Below the pieces are notes generated by a model that was given only the letters and a program-made list of their open reading frames with translations, was not told where the DNA came from and did not search any database. From positions 248,001-312,000 of the forward strand of contig NZ_JAAXCM010000021.1 in NCBI RefSeq assembly GCF_019734885.1: a DNA stretch of 64,000 nt. Direction: 5' to 3'. This stretch comes from Pseudocoprococcus catus. Lineage in GTDB: Bacteria > Bacillota > Clostridia > Lachnospirales > Lachnospiraceae. This document shows positions 26,975 through 34,518 of the stretch, piece after piece. The stretch's first letter is position 1. Every line of letters begins with the position of its first letter. The position numbers and the translations under genes were made by a program.

Positions 26975-27876
26975 TGAAGATTGGTTCACATGTGGGAATG
27001 AGCGGCAAGGAGATGTTTCTTGGTTCCGTGAAGGAGGCATTGTCTTACGGGGCAGATACATTGATGGTTTATACAGGTGCACCGCAGAATACAAGGCGCA
27101 AAGCGATAGAGGAACTCCGGGTAGAGGAGGGATGGGAGTTGATGAAGGCCAATGGCATGGATGAAATCGTGATACATGCGCCTTACATCATCAATCTGGC
27201 TAATACGGTGAAACCGGAGACCTACGAACTGGCGGTAGAGTTTCTTGAAAAAGAGATTGATCGTACCGCTGCCATGGGGAGCAAAGTACTGATCCTGCAT
27301 CCGGGAGCCCATGTGGGGGCCGGTGAGGAAGCTGGTATCAAGCGCATTATCGAGGGGCTGAACACAGTGCTTACAGCAGATACGTCGGTGAATATTGCGC
27401 TGGAGACCATGGCCGGAAAGGGAAGTGAGATCGGACGGAATTTTGAAGAACTGGCAGCTATTTATGAAGGTGTTCAATACAATGATAAGTTAAGAGTGTG
27501 TTTCGATACCTGCCATGTTCATGATGCTGGCTATGATATTGTGCATGATTTTTCAGGGGTGATGACACAGTTTGACAAGGTGATCGGACAGGATCAGATT
27601 GCGGTTTTCCATGTCAATGACAGCAAGAATCCATGCGGCGCCCATAAGGACCGTCATGAGAATTTCGGTTTCGGAGAGATTGGTTTTGAGGCACTGCTGC
27701 AGGTAGTGAACTGTCCGGATTTTGAGCAGGTACCGAAGATATTGGAGACACCGTATATTCCGGATCCTGAGAACAAGAAGAAAAGTTACGCACCGTATAA
27801 GTTTGAAATCGAGATGATTCGAAAGGGCAGTTTTGATGCGCAGCTCAAAGAGAAAATTCTTCAGGCAGCGAAGTAG
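26971..27876 (+). CDS. nfo: Endonuclease IV (AP endonuclease)
   Basis: Cleaves DNA at abasic sites with three zinc ions in a TIM barrel. The N-terminal [16 protein letters not shown], the [10 protein letters not shown] histidine motif near residues 107-116, the [13 protein letters not shown] zinc motif near residues 176-188 and the [22 protein letters not shown] segment near residues 210-231 are all intact. The 301-residue length is slightly longer than the E. coli enzyme. It starts inside the stop of the deacetylase gene and is followed by the CCA-adding enzyme. Confidence 0.95.
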   Translation: MMKIGSHVGMSGKEMFLGSVKEALSYGADTLMVYTGAPQNTRRKAIEELRVEEGWELMKANGMDEIVIHAPYIINLANTVKPETYELAVEFLEKEIDRTAAMGSKVLILHPGAHVGAGEEAGIKRIIEGLNTVLTADTSVNIALETMAGKGSEIGRNFEELAAIYEGVQYNDKLRVCFDTCHVHDAGYDIVHDFSGVMTQFDKVIGQDQIAVFHVNDSKNPCGAHKDRHENFGFGEIGFEALLQVVNCPDFEQVPKILETPYIPDPENKKKSYAPYKFEIEMIRKGSFDAQLKEKILQAAK

Positions 27877-27917
27877 AACGGCAAATGTTAGATGCATCAG
27901 ATGAGGGAGAGGATTTT

Positions 27918-29297
27918 ATGGAGAGATTATCGATGAGAATTCCTGAGAATGCCGCAGTAATTTTAAAGGGATTATCTGAGGCGGGATATGAAGCCTATGT
28001 GGTAGGAGGCTGTGTAAGGGACAGTCTGCTTGGTCGTGAACCGAAAGATTGGGATATTACCACATCCGCAAGGCCGGAACAGGTAAAGGCCGTATTCGCT
28101 CATACCATTGATACGGGAATTGAGCATGGTACAGTGACGGTGATGGTAGGCAAAGAAGGTTATGAAGTTACAACGTACCGCATTGACGGAGAGTATGAGG
28201 ACAGTCGTCATCCGAAAGAAGTCCGATTTACCAGCCAGCTTTTAGAGGATTTAAAGCGCCGCGATTTTACGATTAATGCTATGGCGTACAATCCGGATAA
28301 AGGAATTGTGGATGCCTTTGACGGTATCGGCGATTTGACAAGAAAGATTATCCGCTGTGTCGGTGTGCCTCAGGAACGCTTTGATGAGGATGCTCTGCGC
28401 ATTATGCGTGCAGTTCGTTTTTCTGCACAGCTTGGTTTTGAAATTGATGGACCGACAAAAGCAGCGATTACAGAGAAGGCACAGCAGCTTGAGAATATCA
28501 GTGCCGAGCGTATACAGATGGAACTGGTGAAGATTCTTGTGTCGGACCATCCCGAATACATGCGTCTGGCCTGTGATCTTGGTATTACAGCGGTTGTTCT
28601 GCCGGAATATGACAGAATCCGGGGTGTCAGTCAGCACACGCCGAACCATATTTATGATGTGGAAGAACATACCCTTCGGGCGATGATGAATATTGTGCCG
28701 GACAAAGTGCTACGTCTCACCATGCTGATGCACGACTTTGGCAAGCCGGATGTGAAAAAGGTGGTTAAAGGCGGGCGTGAGATTTTTTATAAGCATCCGG
28801 AGGTCAGTGCCGCTTATGCTGAGAAGATTATGCGCAGACTGAAATTCGACAACGATACCCGGACAAAGGTTGTGCGCCTTGTGAAATGGCACGGACTGAA
28901 GTACGATGCTTCCGAAGTCAGTGTCAGAAGAGCATTAAACAGAGTCGGACAGGACATCTTTGAGGATTTCATCAAAGTCCAGCATGCTGATATCGAGGCA
29001 AAGAATCCGGCAGTCATTCCGGACAAACTGGCTTTACTGGCGGCGAAAGAGAAAACATATCACAGAGTGATCTCAGAAGGGCAGTGCTTTACCGTGCGTC
29101 AGTTGGCTATCGGCGGACTGGATCTGATCAGGGCCGGCATCGAACCGGGACCGCTGCTTGGAGCAGTATTGGATAAACTGACAGAGGCCGTCATCGACGA
29201 TCCGGAATTGAACAAGAAAGACAAACTGCTGGCAAAGGCAGCCGAACTCAAAGACGATCCGGCAGTATTCACACCAAAAGAGGACTTCTTTATGTAG
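27918..29297 (+). CDS. cca: CCA tRNA nucleotidyltransferase with HD domain
   Basis: Adds or repairs the 3' CCA end of tRNAs. The nucleotidyltransferase core has GGCVRDSLLGREPKDWDI near residues 28-45 and the RRDFTINAMAYNP motif near residues 113-125. The middle RNA-head segment (ERFDEDALRIMRAVRFSAQLGF) is followed by an HD hydrolase domain with LMHDFGKPD. The 459-residue form starts at ATG 27918 after GAGGGAGAGG at 27903-27912; ATG 27885 lacks a ribosome site. A terminator follows. Confidence 0.93.
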   Translation: MERLSMRIPENAAVILKGLSEAGYEAYVVGGCVRDSLLGREPKDWDITTSARPEQVKAVFAHTIDTGIEHGTVTVMVGKEGYEVTTYRIDGEYEDSRHPKEVRFTSQLLEDLKRRDFTINAMAYNPDKGIVDAFDGIGDLTRKIIRCVGVPQERFDEDALRIMRAVRFSAQLGFEIDGPTKAAITEKAQQLENISAERIQMELVKILVSDHPEYMRLACDLGITAVVLPEYDRIRGVSQHTPNHIYDVEEHTLRAMMNIVPDKVLRLTMLMHDFGKPDVKKVVKGGREIFYKHPEVSAAYAEKIMRRLKFDNDTRTKVVRLVKWHGLKYDASEVSVRRALNRVGQDIFEDFIKVQHADIEAKNPAVIPDKLALLAAKEKTYHRVISEGQCFTVRQLAIGGLDLIRAGIEPGPLLGAVLDKLTEAVIDDPELNKKDKLLAKAAELKDDPAVFTPKEDFFM

Positions 29298-29341
29298 AGT
29301 GCGGCCATCAGGGAGTTGATATCAGGACTTAAAATAGACCC

Positions 29342-29411
29342 TTCAATACAGGCACACTCGCGTTGCCCGAAACTGGCAGTGCGAACGTGCCTGTGTTGAA
29401 TATGTTTTTTT
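29342..29411 (+). terminator. Intrinsic terminator after cca
   Basis: A 20-base arm at 29342-29361 pairs with 29381-29400 (core ACAGGCAC/GTGCCTGT), followed by a run of T at 29405-29411. Confidence 0.7.
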
Positions 29412-29473
29412 ACCTTTTATTGATATTCTAAGGCGGCACCCATCAGATAATTGAGCTGCGAAGCGTCTGACAT

Positions 29474-29508
29474 AAAAAAACTGCCGGATTTCGAAAAATC
29501 CGACAGTT
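29474..29508 (-). terminator. Terminator for the minus-strand membrane protein gene
   Basis: AACTGCCGGATTT and AAATCCGACAGTT form a hairpin. Read on the minus strand it is followed by a T-run (the A-run at 29474-29480 on the plus strand). Confidence 0.7.
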
Positions 29509-29516
29509 AATGATTT

Positions 29517-29996
29517 TTATTCGGCTTTGCTGAATTTGCCTTTGACTTTCTGCCAGAAAGTCTTCTTCGGTGGTGCCACCAGTGCAGGGCCTCTCAAGCT
29601 CTTTACACTGAGAATGTAGATACCGCCGACCATGGCTCTGATCTCCTGTTTCACAGGAATCATATCAAAAACCTTCTCATCACACATGAATGTCATGATA
29701 CGCGGACCGACCTTAGCCTTAACGATCGGAACCTTGGAACGGCGCATCATCTTCGGTACGTTGTCGATGACAACCTTCGGAAGATTGGCCTCGCTGATCT
29801 TCATGCGCTTTTTATCAATAACCAGCAATGTCATTGGCTGGGCAGCATCCTGAAGCTGCTGCTGAGCATCTGCTGATTTCTTCTGCTGCTTGTTTCCCCA
29901 TACACCAACGATAACCAGTAAGACAATCAAAATGGCAAGAATAACCAGAGTGACGATCCATGCGGTGCCAAGGGCTGCAATAGGTGCTATTGTCAC
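29517..29996 (-). CDS. Membrane-anchored protein of unknown function
   Basis: A 159-residue protein with one N-terminal membrane helix (TLVILAILIVLLVIVGVWG, about residues 14-32), a Gln/Lys-rich linker and a basic cytoplasmic domain with two similar strands. The C-terminus is Lys-rich. GTG 29996 follows AAAGGAGG and fits better than the upstream ATG 30047. The topology resembles YajC (one helix and a small domain), but the sequence does not clearly match it. A minus-strand terminator follows. I do not recognise a function. Confidence 0.7.
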   Translation of the reverse strand: MTIAPIAALGTAWIVTLVILAILIVLLVIVGVWGNKQQKKSADAQQQLQDAAQPMTLLVIDKKRMKISEANLPKVVIDNVPKMMRRSKVPIVKAKVGPRIMTFMCDEKVFDMIPVKQEIRAMVGGIYILSVKSLRGPALVAPPKKTFWQKVKGKFSKAE

Positions 29997-30095
29997 GTTA
30001 CTTCCTCCTTTAATACATTTCAAATCAATCGAATTTAAGTGTAGCATTTTTTTGCCAAAAAAGAAATAGTTTTTTAAGAAAAAAATAAGTTATTG

Positions 30096-30836
30096 TCAGG
30101 ATTCGACATTAGCAAGGCTGTTTTCTTTCAGCATACCGCCGATGATGCCTTGAACCTGGCTGCCGATATGTCGGCGTTCCTCCTTCGGCATGGCTTTAAG
30201 ATCGATGGGGTCACCGAATTCAATGACAACAGTGGAAGCTTTGATAAATGGAATGTGGTTTTCAAAAACATTTTCCGTATTGGTAATAGCTACTGGGATG
30301 ATCAGACAGCCGGATTTTTCGGCGATCTTGAAGCTGCCTTCCTTAAATTCCAGCATGTCATCCCCCGGGGTACGTGTACCTTCCGGGAAGATGCAGATGG
30401 AACAGCCGCCTTTGACAGTGGCGATACAGTTTAGGATGGTCTTTAAACCTTCCTTTATATTCTCACGGTCAAGGAACTGGCAGTTCATATAGCGCATCCA
30501 GCGTCGGATAAAAGGAATCCGCTCCAGCTCTTTCTTGGCTACAAAACCGGTGGTATTGTTGGTCAGGGGGTACAATGTCACGATATCGAAATAGCTTCGA
30601 TGATTGGAAACATAGAGGACCGCTTGATCCTTTGGGACTTTTTCCTGGCCTTTGACAATCAGATGAATACCGGAGAGCCAGATAATGATCTTCAGTGCCG
30701 TTGTGACAATGACAAAAGAACTGCGTTCCTTCTTATGGATGTCGAAATGTCCGATGATGGCCTCAATCAGGTACAGCGGGATGCTGATAATGAAGAAGCA
30801 GAGCAGGAACAAAAGGACAAGGATTGTACGAATCAT
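30096..30836 (-). CDS. plsC: 1-acyl-sn-glycerol-3-phosphate acyltransferase
   Basis: Transfers an acyl chain to lysophosphatidic acid in phospholipid synthesis at the inner face of the membrane. The catalytic NHxxxxD motif is VSNHRSYFDIVTLYP near residues 75-89, and the second block FPEGTRTPGDD lies near residues 149-159. An N-terminal hydrophobic helix anchors the 246-residue protein. Its start overlaps the end of malQ by 4 bases, so it is translated from the same minus-strand transcript. Confidence 0.92.
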   Translation of the reverse strand: MIRTILVLLFLLCFFIISIPLYLIEAIIGHFDIHKKERSSFVIVTTALKIIIWLSGIHLIVKGQEKVPKDQAVLYVSNHRSYFDIVTLYPLTNNTTGFVAKKELERIPFIRRWMRYMNCQFLDRENIKEGLKTILNCIATVKGGCSICIFPEGTRTPGDDMLEFKEGSFKIAEKSGCLIIPVAITNTENVFENHIPFIKASTVVIEFGDPIDLKAMPKEERRHIGSQVQGIIGGMLKENSLANVES

Positions 30837-32374
30837 GCGTGGACCTCCATACGTGCACGGTCACGGCCGTAAACTTCGCTGGTGGTCTTCAGTGCTTCCG
30901 CCAGTTCCGGTGAGAGTCTGTCCGCAGTGTAGCGCCATGCCCAGTTGCCCGCCGCAGCACCCGGCGTATTCATACGGCAGTCACTTCCGAAACCGAAGAG
31001 ATCCTGAAGGGGGAAGATCGCATAGCGGGCTGTGGAGCCAAGGGCTGTACGGATGAAATCCCAGTGAATATTGCTTCCGTCACAGTTCATATATCGGCGG
31101 ACCTTGTCGCGGTATTTCTCATCCAGTTCAAGATACCAGCCAACCGTTGTATCATTGTCATGGGTACCTGTGTAGCAGATACAGTTTTCGGGGTAGAGAT
31201 AAGGCAGAAAATCGCTTTCTGCGGTGTCATTGAAGGCAAACTGAAGTACCTTCATGCCCGGGAAATGGAAGGTATCACGGAGCTTCTCAACCTGCGGGGT
31301 GATCACACCGAGATCTTCTGCAAAAATCGGAAGGTCTTTGCCAAGTTCCTTCTCGATTGCACGGAAAAGGGAAGTCCCCGGGCCCTTGACCCATTTGCCA
31401 TTGATAGCTGTTTCATCGCCATACGGGACAGACCAGTAAGCTTCAAAACCGCGGAAATGATCAATACGCAGATAATCTACAAGCTGGAGCTGCTGACGGA
31501 TACGGGAGATCCACCATGCATAACCGGTTTTTTTGTGTTCTGCCCAATTGTAGAGCGGATTGCCCCAGAGCTGACCGGTTTTTGAAAAATAATCCGGCGG
31601 TACACCGGCAACAGCTGTCGGGAAGCCTTTGCTGTCAAGCTTGAACAGAGACTGGTTCGCCCAGACATCGGCACTGTCCGGTGAAACAAAGATAGGAATA
31701 TCACCGATGACGGAGATGCCCTTTTTGTTGGCGTAAAGTTTCAATTCATGCCACTGTTTGAAGAAAATAAACTGAATAAACTGATAGTAAGTGATGCTGT
31801 CGGCCAGTTCGGTCAGTGCGGCCTTCCGGGTCCTGGTATCCAGAACCTGATACTGAGGCTCCCATTCATGCCAGGAACGGCCCTGATGCAGATCTTTGAG
31901 AGACATAAATAAAGCATAGTCTTCCAGCCAGTCCTTTTCAGTGCGGCAGAAGTGGTTGAAAGCTTTATGAAGAGCTTTGTCTTCCGATGCAGTAAAATGT
32001 GCACAGGCCTTGCGGAGCAGAGCAGTCTTATAAGTGATCACATTGCCGTATTCAACAGAATAATCGTTGAAATCCGGTACGTCGGCCAGGTCATCCTTCT
32101 CAAGAAGACCGTCCTTCAGCAGCAGATCCGGGCTGATGAGCAGCGGTTGGCCGGCAAATGCCGAAAAAGCCTGATAGGGCGAGTCGCCGAAACCTGTCGG
32201 TCCTAATGGCAGACACTGCCACAGAGTCTGTCCGGCGTCATATAAAAAGTCGATAAAGGCATAGGCACTATCACCGAGATCACCGATGCCGTAAGGGCTC
32301 GGGAAAGAAGTCGGATGAACAAGGATGCCGCTGTAGCGCGGACGGGGCGCCTTTTTTATTTCCTGAACATTCAT
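30833..32374 (-). CDS. malQ: 4-alpha-glucanotransferase (amylomaltase)
   Basis: A GH77 enzyme that transfers alpha-1,4-glucan segments, used in maltodextrin and glycogen metabolism. The N-terminal RYSGILVHPTSFPSPYGIGDLG block, the LPLGPTGFGDSPYQ segment, the nucleophile region DYLRIDHFRGFEAYWSVP (near residues 288-305), the acid/base FAEDLGVITP and the TGTHDNDT block are all present. It has 513 residues, a usual bacterial length. It is the first gene of a minus-strand pair with plsC and diverges from the Pro-rich protein gene. Confidence 0.94.
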   Translation of the reverse strand: MNVQEIKKAPRPRYSGILVHPTSFPSPYGIGDLGDSAYAFIDFLYDAGQTLWQCLPLGPTGFGDSPYQAFSAFAGQPLLISPDLLLKDGLLEKDDLADVPDFNDYSVEYGNVITYKTALLRKACAHFTASEDKALHKAFNHFCRTEKDWLEDYALFMSLKDLHQGRSWHEWEPQYQVLDTRTRKAALTELADSITYYQFIQFIFFKQWHELKLYANKKGISVIGDIPIFVSPDSADVWANQSLFKLDSKGFPTAVAGVPPDYFSKTGQLWGNPLYNWAEHKKTGYAWWISRIRQQLQLVDYLRIDHFRGFEAYWSVPYGDETAINGKWVKGPGTSLFRAIEKELGKDLPIFAEDLGVITPQVEKLRDTFHFPGMKVLQFAFNDTAESDFLPYLYPENCICYTGTHDNDTTVGWYLELDEKYRDKVRRYMNCDGSNIHWDFIRTALGSTARYAIFPLQDLFGFGSDCRMNTPGAAAGNWAWRYTADRLSPELAEALKTTSEVYGRDRARMEVHA

Positions 32375-32527
32375 GATTGATTACCTCCCAGTTGTTGATC
32401 GTTCAAAATATAGTTTGGATTCAGGACTCATTGTCAGATCCTGATATGGATTTCTTATTTATTATACACGATAAATGAATTAATGCATAGTCTATAATCA
32501 GAAGCCTATCAGCAGGGGGAAAAACAA

Positions 32528-33199
32528 ATGGCATATAATTATAATCGGAATTGTCCGCCGTGCGGCAGACCGCCTTACAGAGATCCATGGGGACCGCCGC
32601 CACCGCCGGGAAATGACCGACCGCCTTATCCGGGACCATGGGGACCGCCACCGCCGGGGGCTGGCCGACCGCCTTATCAGAGACCGTGGGGACCGCCGCC
32701 ACCGCCGGGAAATGGCAGACCGCCTTATCCGGATCATCGGCGAATGTCATCGGAAGCCCGGGAAATGCCGAGACTGTGTCCGTCGGGGAGGGTCTGTGAG
32801 ACTGAAAAAACTGCGGAGTCGGAGGATTTGTATATGGCTGATATACAGGAACCGGGGCAGATGGAGGAAGACTGGCTGTATATGAAACAGTTATATCCGA
32901 ATACAGCAAGAAAACTGATGACTTATATTGAAGATGCGGCAGATCGCCTTGAATATGAAAATAGTCTGATGTTTGATGCTTATCCGGACCGGATTGCAGT
33001 GGAGCAGGTAGTGAAAGAAATTATTGCTGTGGTTCAGGAAAATGAACCGACACTTCTTGTAATGCCTGAATCGGAGAATGGACAGAATGAGGATCAGACA
33101 TGGAGCAGCTGTGTGGAAGAAATAATACAGATGATACTGTTGAGTGAAATGCATCACAGAAGGTGGCGTTATCAGCAGATGAACCGCAGAAATTATTAA
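32528..33199 (+). CDS. Pro/Gly-rich repeat protein of unknown function
   Basis: A 223-residue protein in two parts. Residues 10-70 hold about three 16-17-residue repeats of the form RPPY-xx-PWGPPPPPG-N/G, encoded by a roughly 50-base DNA repeat at 32570-32730. The C-terminal 130 residues are acidic and helical (DWLYMKQLYPNTARKLM, then a long coiled segment), without a known domain. No signal peptide or membrane helix is visible. Pro-Tyr-rich proteins of this kind occur on spore surfaces, but this assignment is only a guess. It has a GGGGGA ribosome site and diverges from malQ. Confidence 0.68.
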   Translation: MAYNYNRNCPPCGRPPYRDPWGPPPPPGNDRPPYPGPWGPPPPGAGRPPYQRPWGPPPPPGNGRPPYPDHRRMSSEAREMPRLCPSGRVCETEKTAESEDLYMADIQEPGQMEEDWLYMKQLYPNTARKLMTYIEDAADRLEYENSLMFDAYPDRIAVEQVVKEIIAVVQENEPTLLVMPESENGQNEDQTWSSCVEEIIQMILLSEMHHRRWRYQQMNRRNY

Positions 33200-33275
33200 G
33201 AAAATGTTTCAGCATAATTTACAGACGGAAAATGTTATGTTAAACTATAGAATTGAATCATAGTTATCAGACATT

Positions 33276-33308
33276 GCGCCGGTGCTCTGCGGAACTCCGG
33301 CGTTTCTT
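33276..33308 (+). terminator. Hairpin after the Pro-rich protein gene
   Basis: CGCCGG (33277-33282) pairs with CCGGCG (33297-33302), followed by TTTCTT. The loop is 14 bases, so this is of moderate strength. Confidence 0.45.
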
Positions 33309-33330
33309 AAAATACAGATAAGGTGTTTAG

Positions 33331-34518
33331 ATGAATCAGATAGAAGAATTATTAAAACGGGTACTGACGTCGCTTTTGGTGGACATGGTTATCAGCGGAG
33401 CAAGAGGCGGCGGAGAGTTTTTAAAGATTAAGATACGGCCTGTCGTGATCAGGGATATCCTGTATTTTCAGGTGTCCAAATATACAGACAAACAGGTTTT
33501 TCATGAGAATTTGACAGCAGAGGAAGCCGCGCAGTCGGCTGCCGGATGGATCATGAATGATTTCAGGCAGGCACAGATCAGAACACAGGATGAGATGGTG
33601 ACGGTTCTGGCCAGCAAAAAAGGAAAATTAACTATCAAAACCAGGAAGATGGTCTGTGCCGGTCCGCAGAATCTGGAGCATAACCGTAAGAAGAAGTATA
33701 TTATTGAAGAGGGAACGAAAGTCCCTTTTATGGTTGATCTGGGGGTTATGACGGAAAGCGGGAAGATTGTCAGAACACGATATGATAAGTATCGGCAGAT
33801 TAACCGGTTTCTGGAGTTTATTGAAGACATACTTCCGGAACTTCCGACAGACCGGACGGTGCATATCATTGATTTCGGATGCGGCAAATCTTATCTTACA
33901 TTTGCCATGTATTATTATTTGAAGGTTTTAAAGCATTATGATATCCGGATTACCGGGCTGGATCTGAAGAAAAAGGTCATCGAAGACTGTCAGTCGCTGG
34001 CAGAGAGGTATGGTTATGATGGTCTGCAATTTTTATGCGGTGACATTGCTGATTATAACGGTACAGATGAAGTGGATATGGTTGTGACGCTTCATGCCTG
34101 CGATACCGCGACAGATTATGCATTATACAAGGCTGTCAAATGGCATGCCTCAGTGATTTTATCTGTGCCCTGCTGTCAGCATGAACTGAATCAGAGGATA
34201 CAGTGTGAGACATTGTCAGGAGCGTTTCAATACGGACTGATCAGGGAGCGTACGGCAGCACTTATGACAGATGCCATGCGGGGCCAGCTGCTTGAAATGA
34301 AGGGATATAAGACACAGCTGCTTGAATTTATAGATATGGAACATACACCGAAGAATATTCTCATCCGTGCGGTGAAGTCAAAGGGACTCCTGCCGAAAGC
34401 CGCAAGAAAACAGCAGGAAGACAGATACAGGGCATGCAGAGATTTCTTTGGTGCAGAGCTGACTCTTGAAAAACTTTTCAATGAAATGGAAGGGGAGACG
34501 GCTTATGAGCAGGACTAA
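33331..34518 (+). CDS. SAM-dependent methyltransferase
   Basis: A 395-residue protein with an N-terminal domain of about 165 residues followed by a class I methyltransferase domain. The SAM-binding loop is IDFGCGKSYLTFAMYYYL near residues 180-197; TGLDLKKKVIEDC is the second strand and VTLHACDTATDYAL the third block with the conserved histidine and aspartate. SVPCCQHELN resembles the PCC motif of the Methyltransf_32 (GSTCD-like) family, which probably modifies RNA; the substrate is unknown. It overlaps the large exported protein gene by 14 bases. Confidence 0.82.
   Translation: MNQIEELLKRVLTSLLVDMVISGARGGGEFLKIKIRPVVIRDILYFQVSKYTDKQVFHENLTAEEAAQSAAGWIMNDFRQAQIRTQDEMVTVLASKKGKLTIKTRKMVCAGPQNLEHNRKKKYIIEEGTKVPFMVDLGVMTESGKIVRTRYDKYRQINRFLEFIEDILPELPTDRTVHIIDFGCGKSYLTFAMYYYLKVLKHYDIRITGLDLKKKVIEDCQSLAERYGYDGLQFLCGDIADYNGTDEVDMVVTLHACDTATDYALYKAVKWHASVILSVPCCQHELNQRIQCETLSGAFQYGLIRERTAALMTDAMRGQLLEMKGYKTQLLEFIDMEHTPKNILIRAVKSKGLLPKAARKQQEDRYRACRDFFGAELTLEKLFNEMEGETAYEQD

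Noticed and set aside
32570-32730. Regular DNA repeats considered as a CRISPR-like or satellite array
   Set aside because: The roughly 50-base units encode in-frame protein repeats without unique spacers.
32421-32909. Minus-strand frames with Pro/Val or Arg/Ser repeats
   Set aside because: They are shadows of the Pro-rich repeat gene at 32528-33199, which has a ribosome site and normal codon use.
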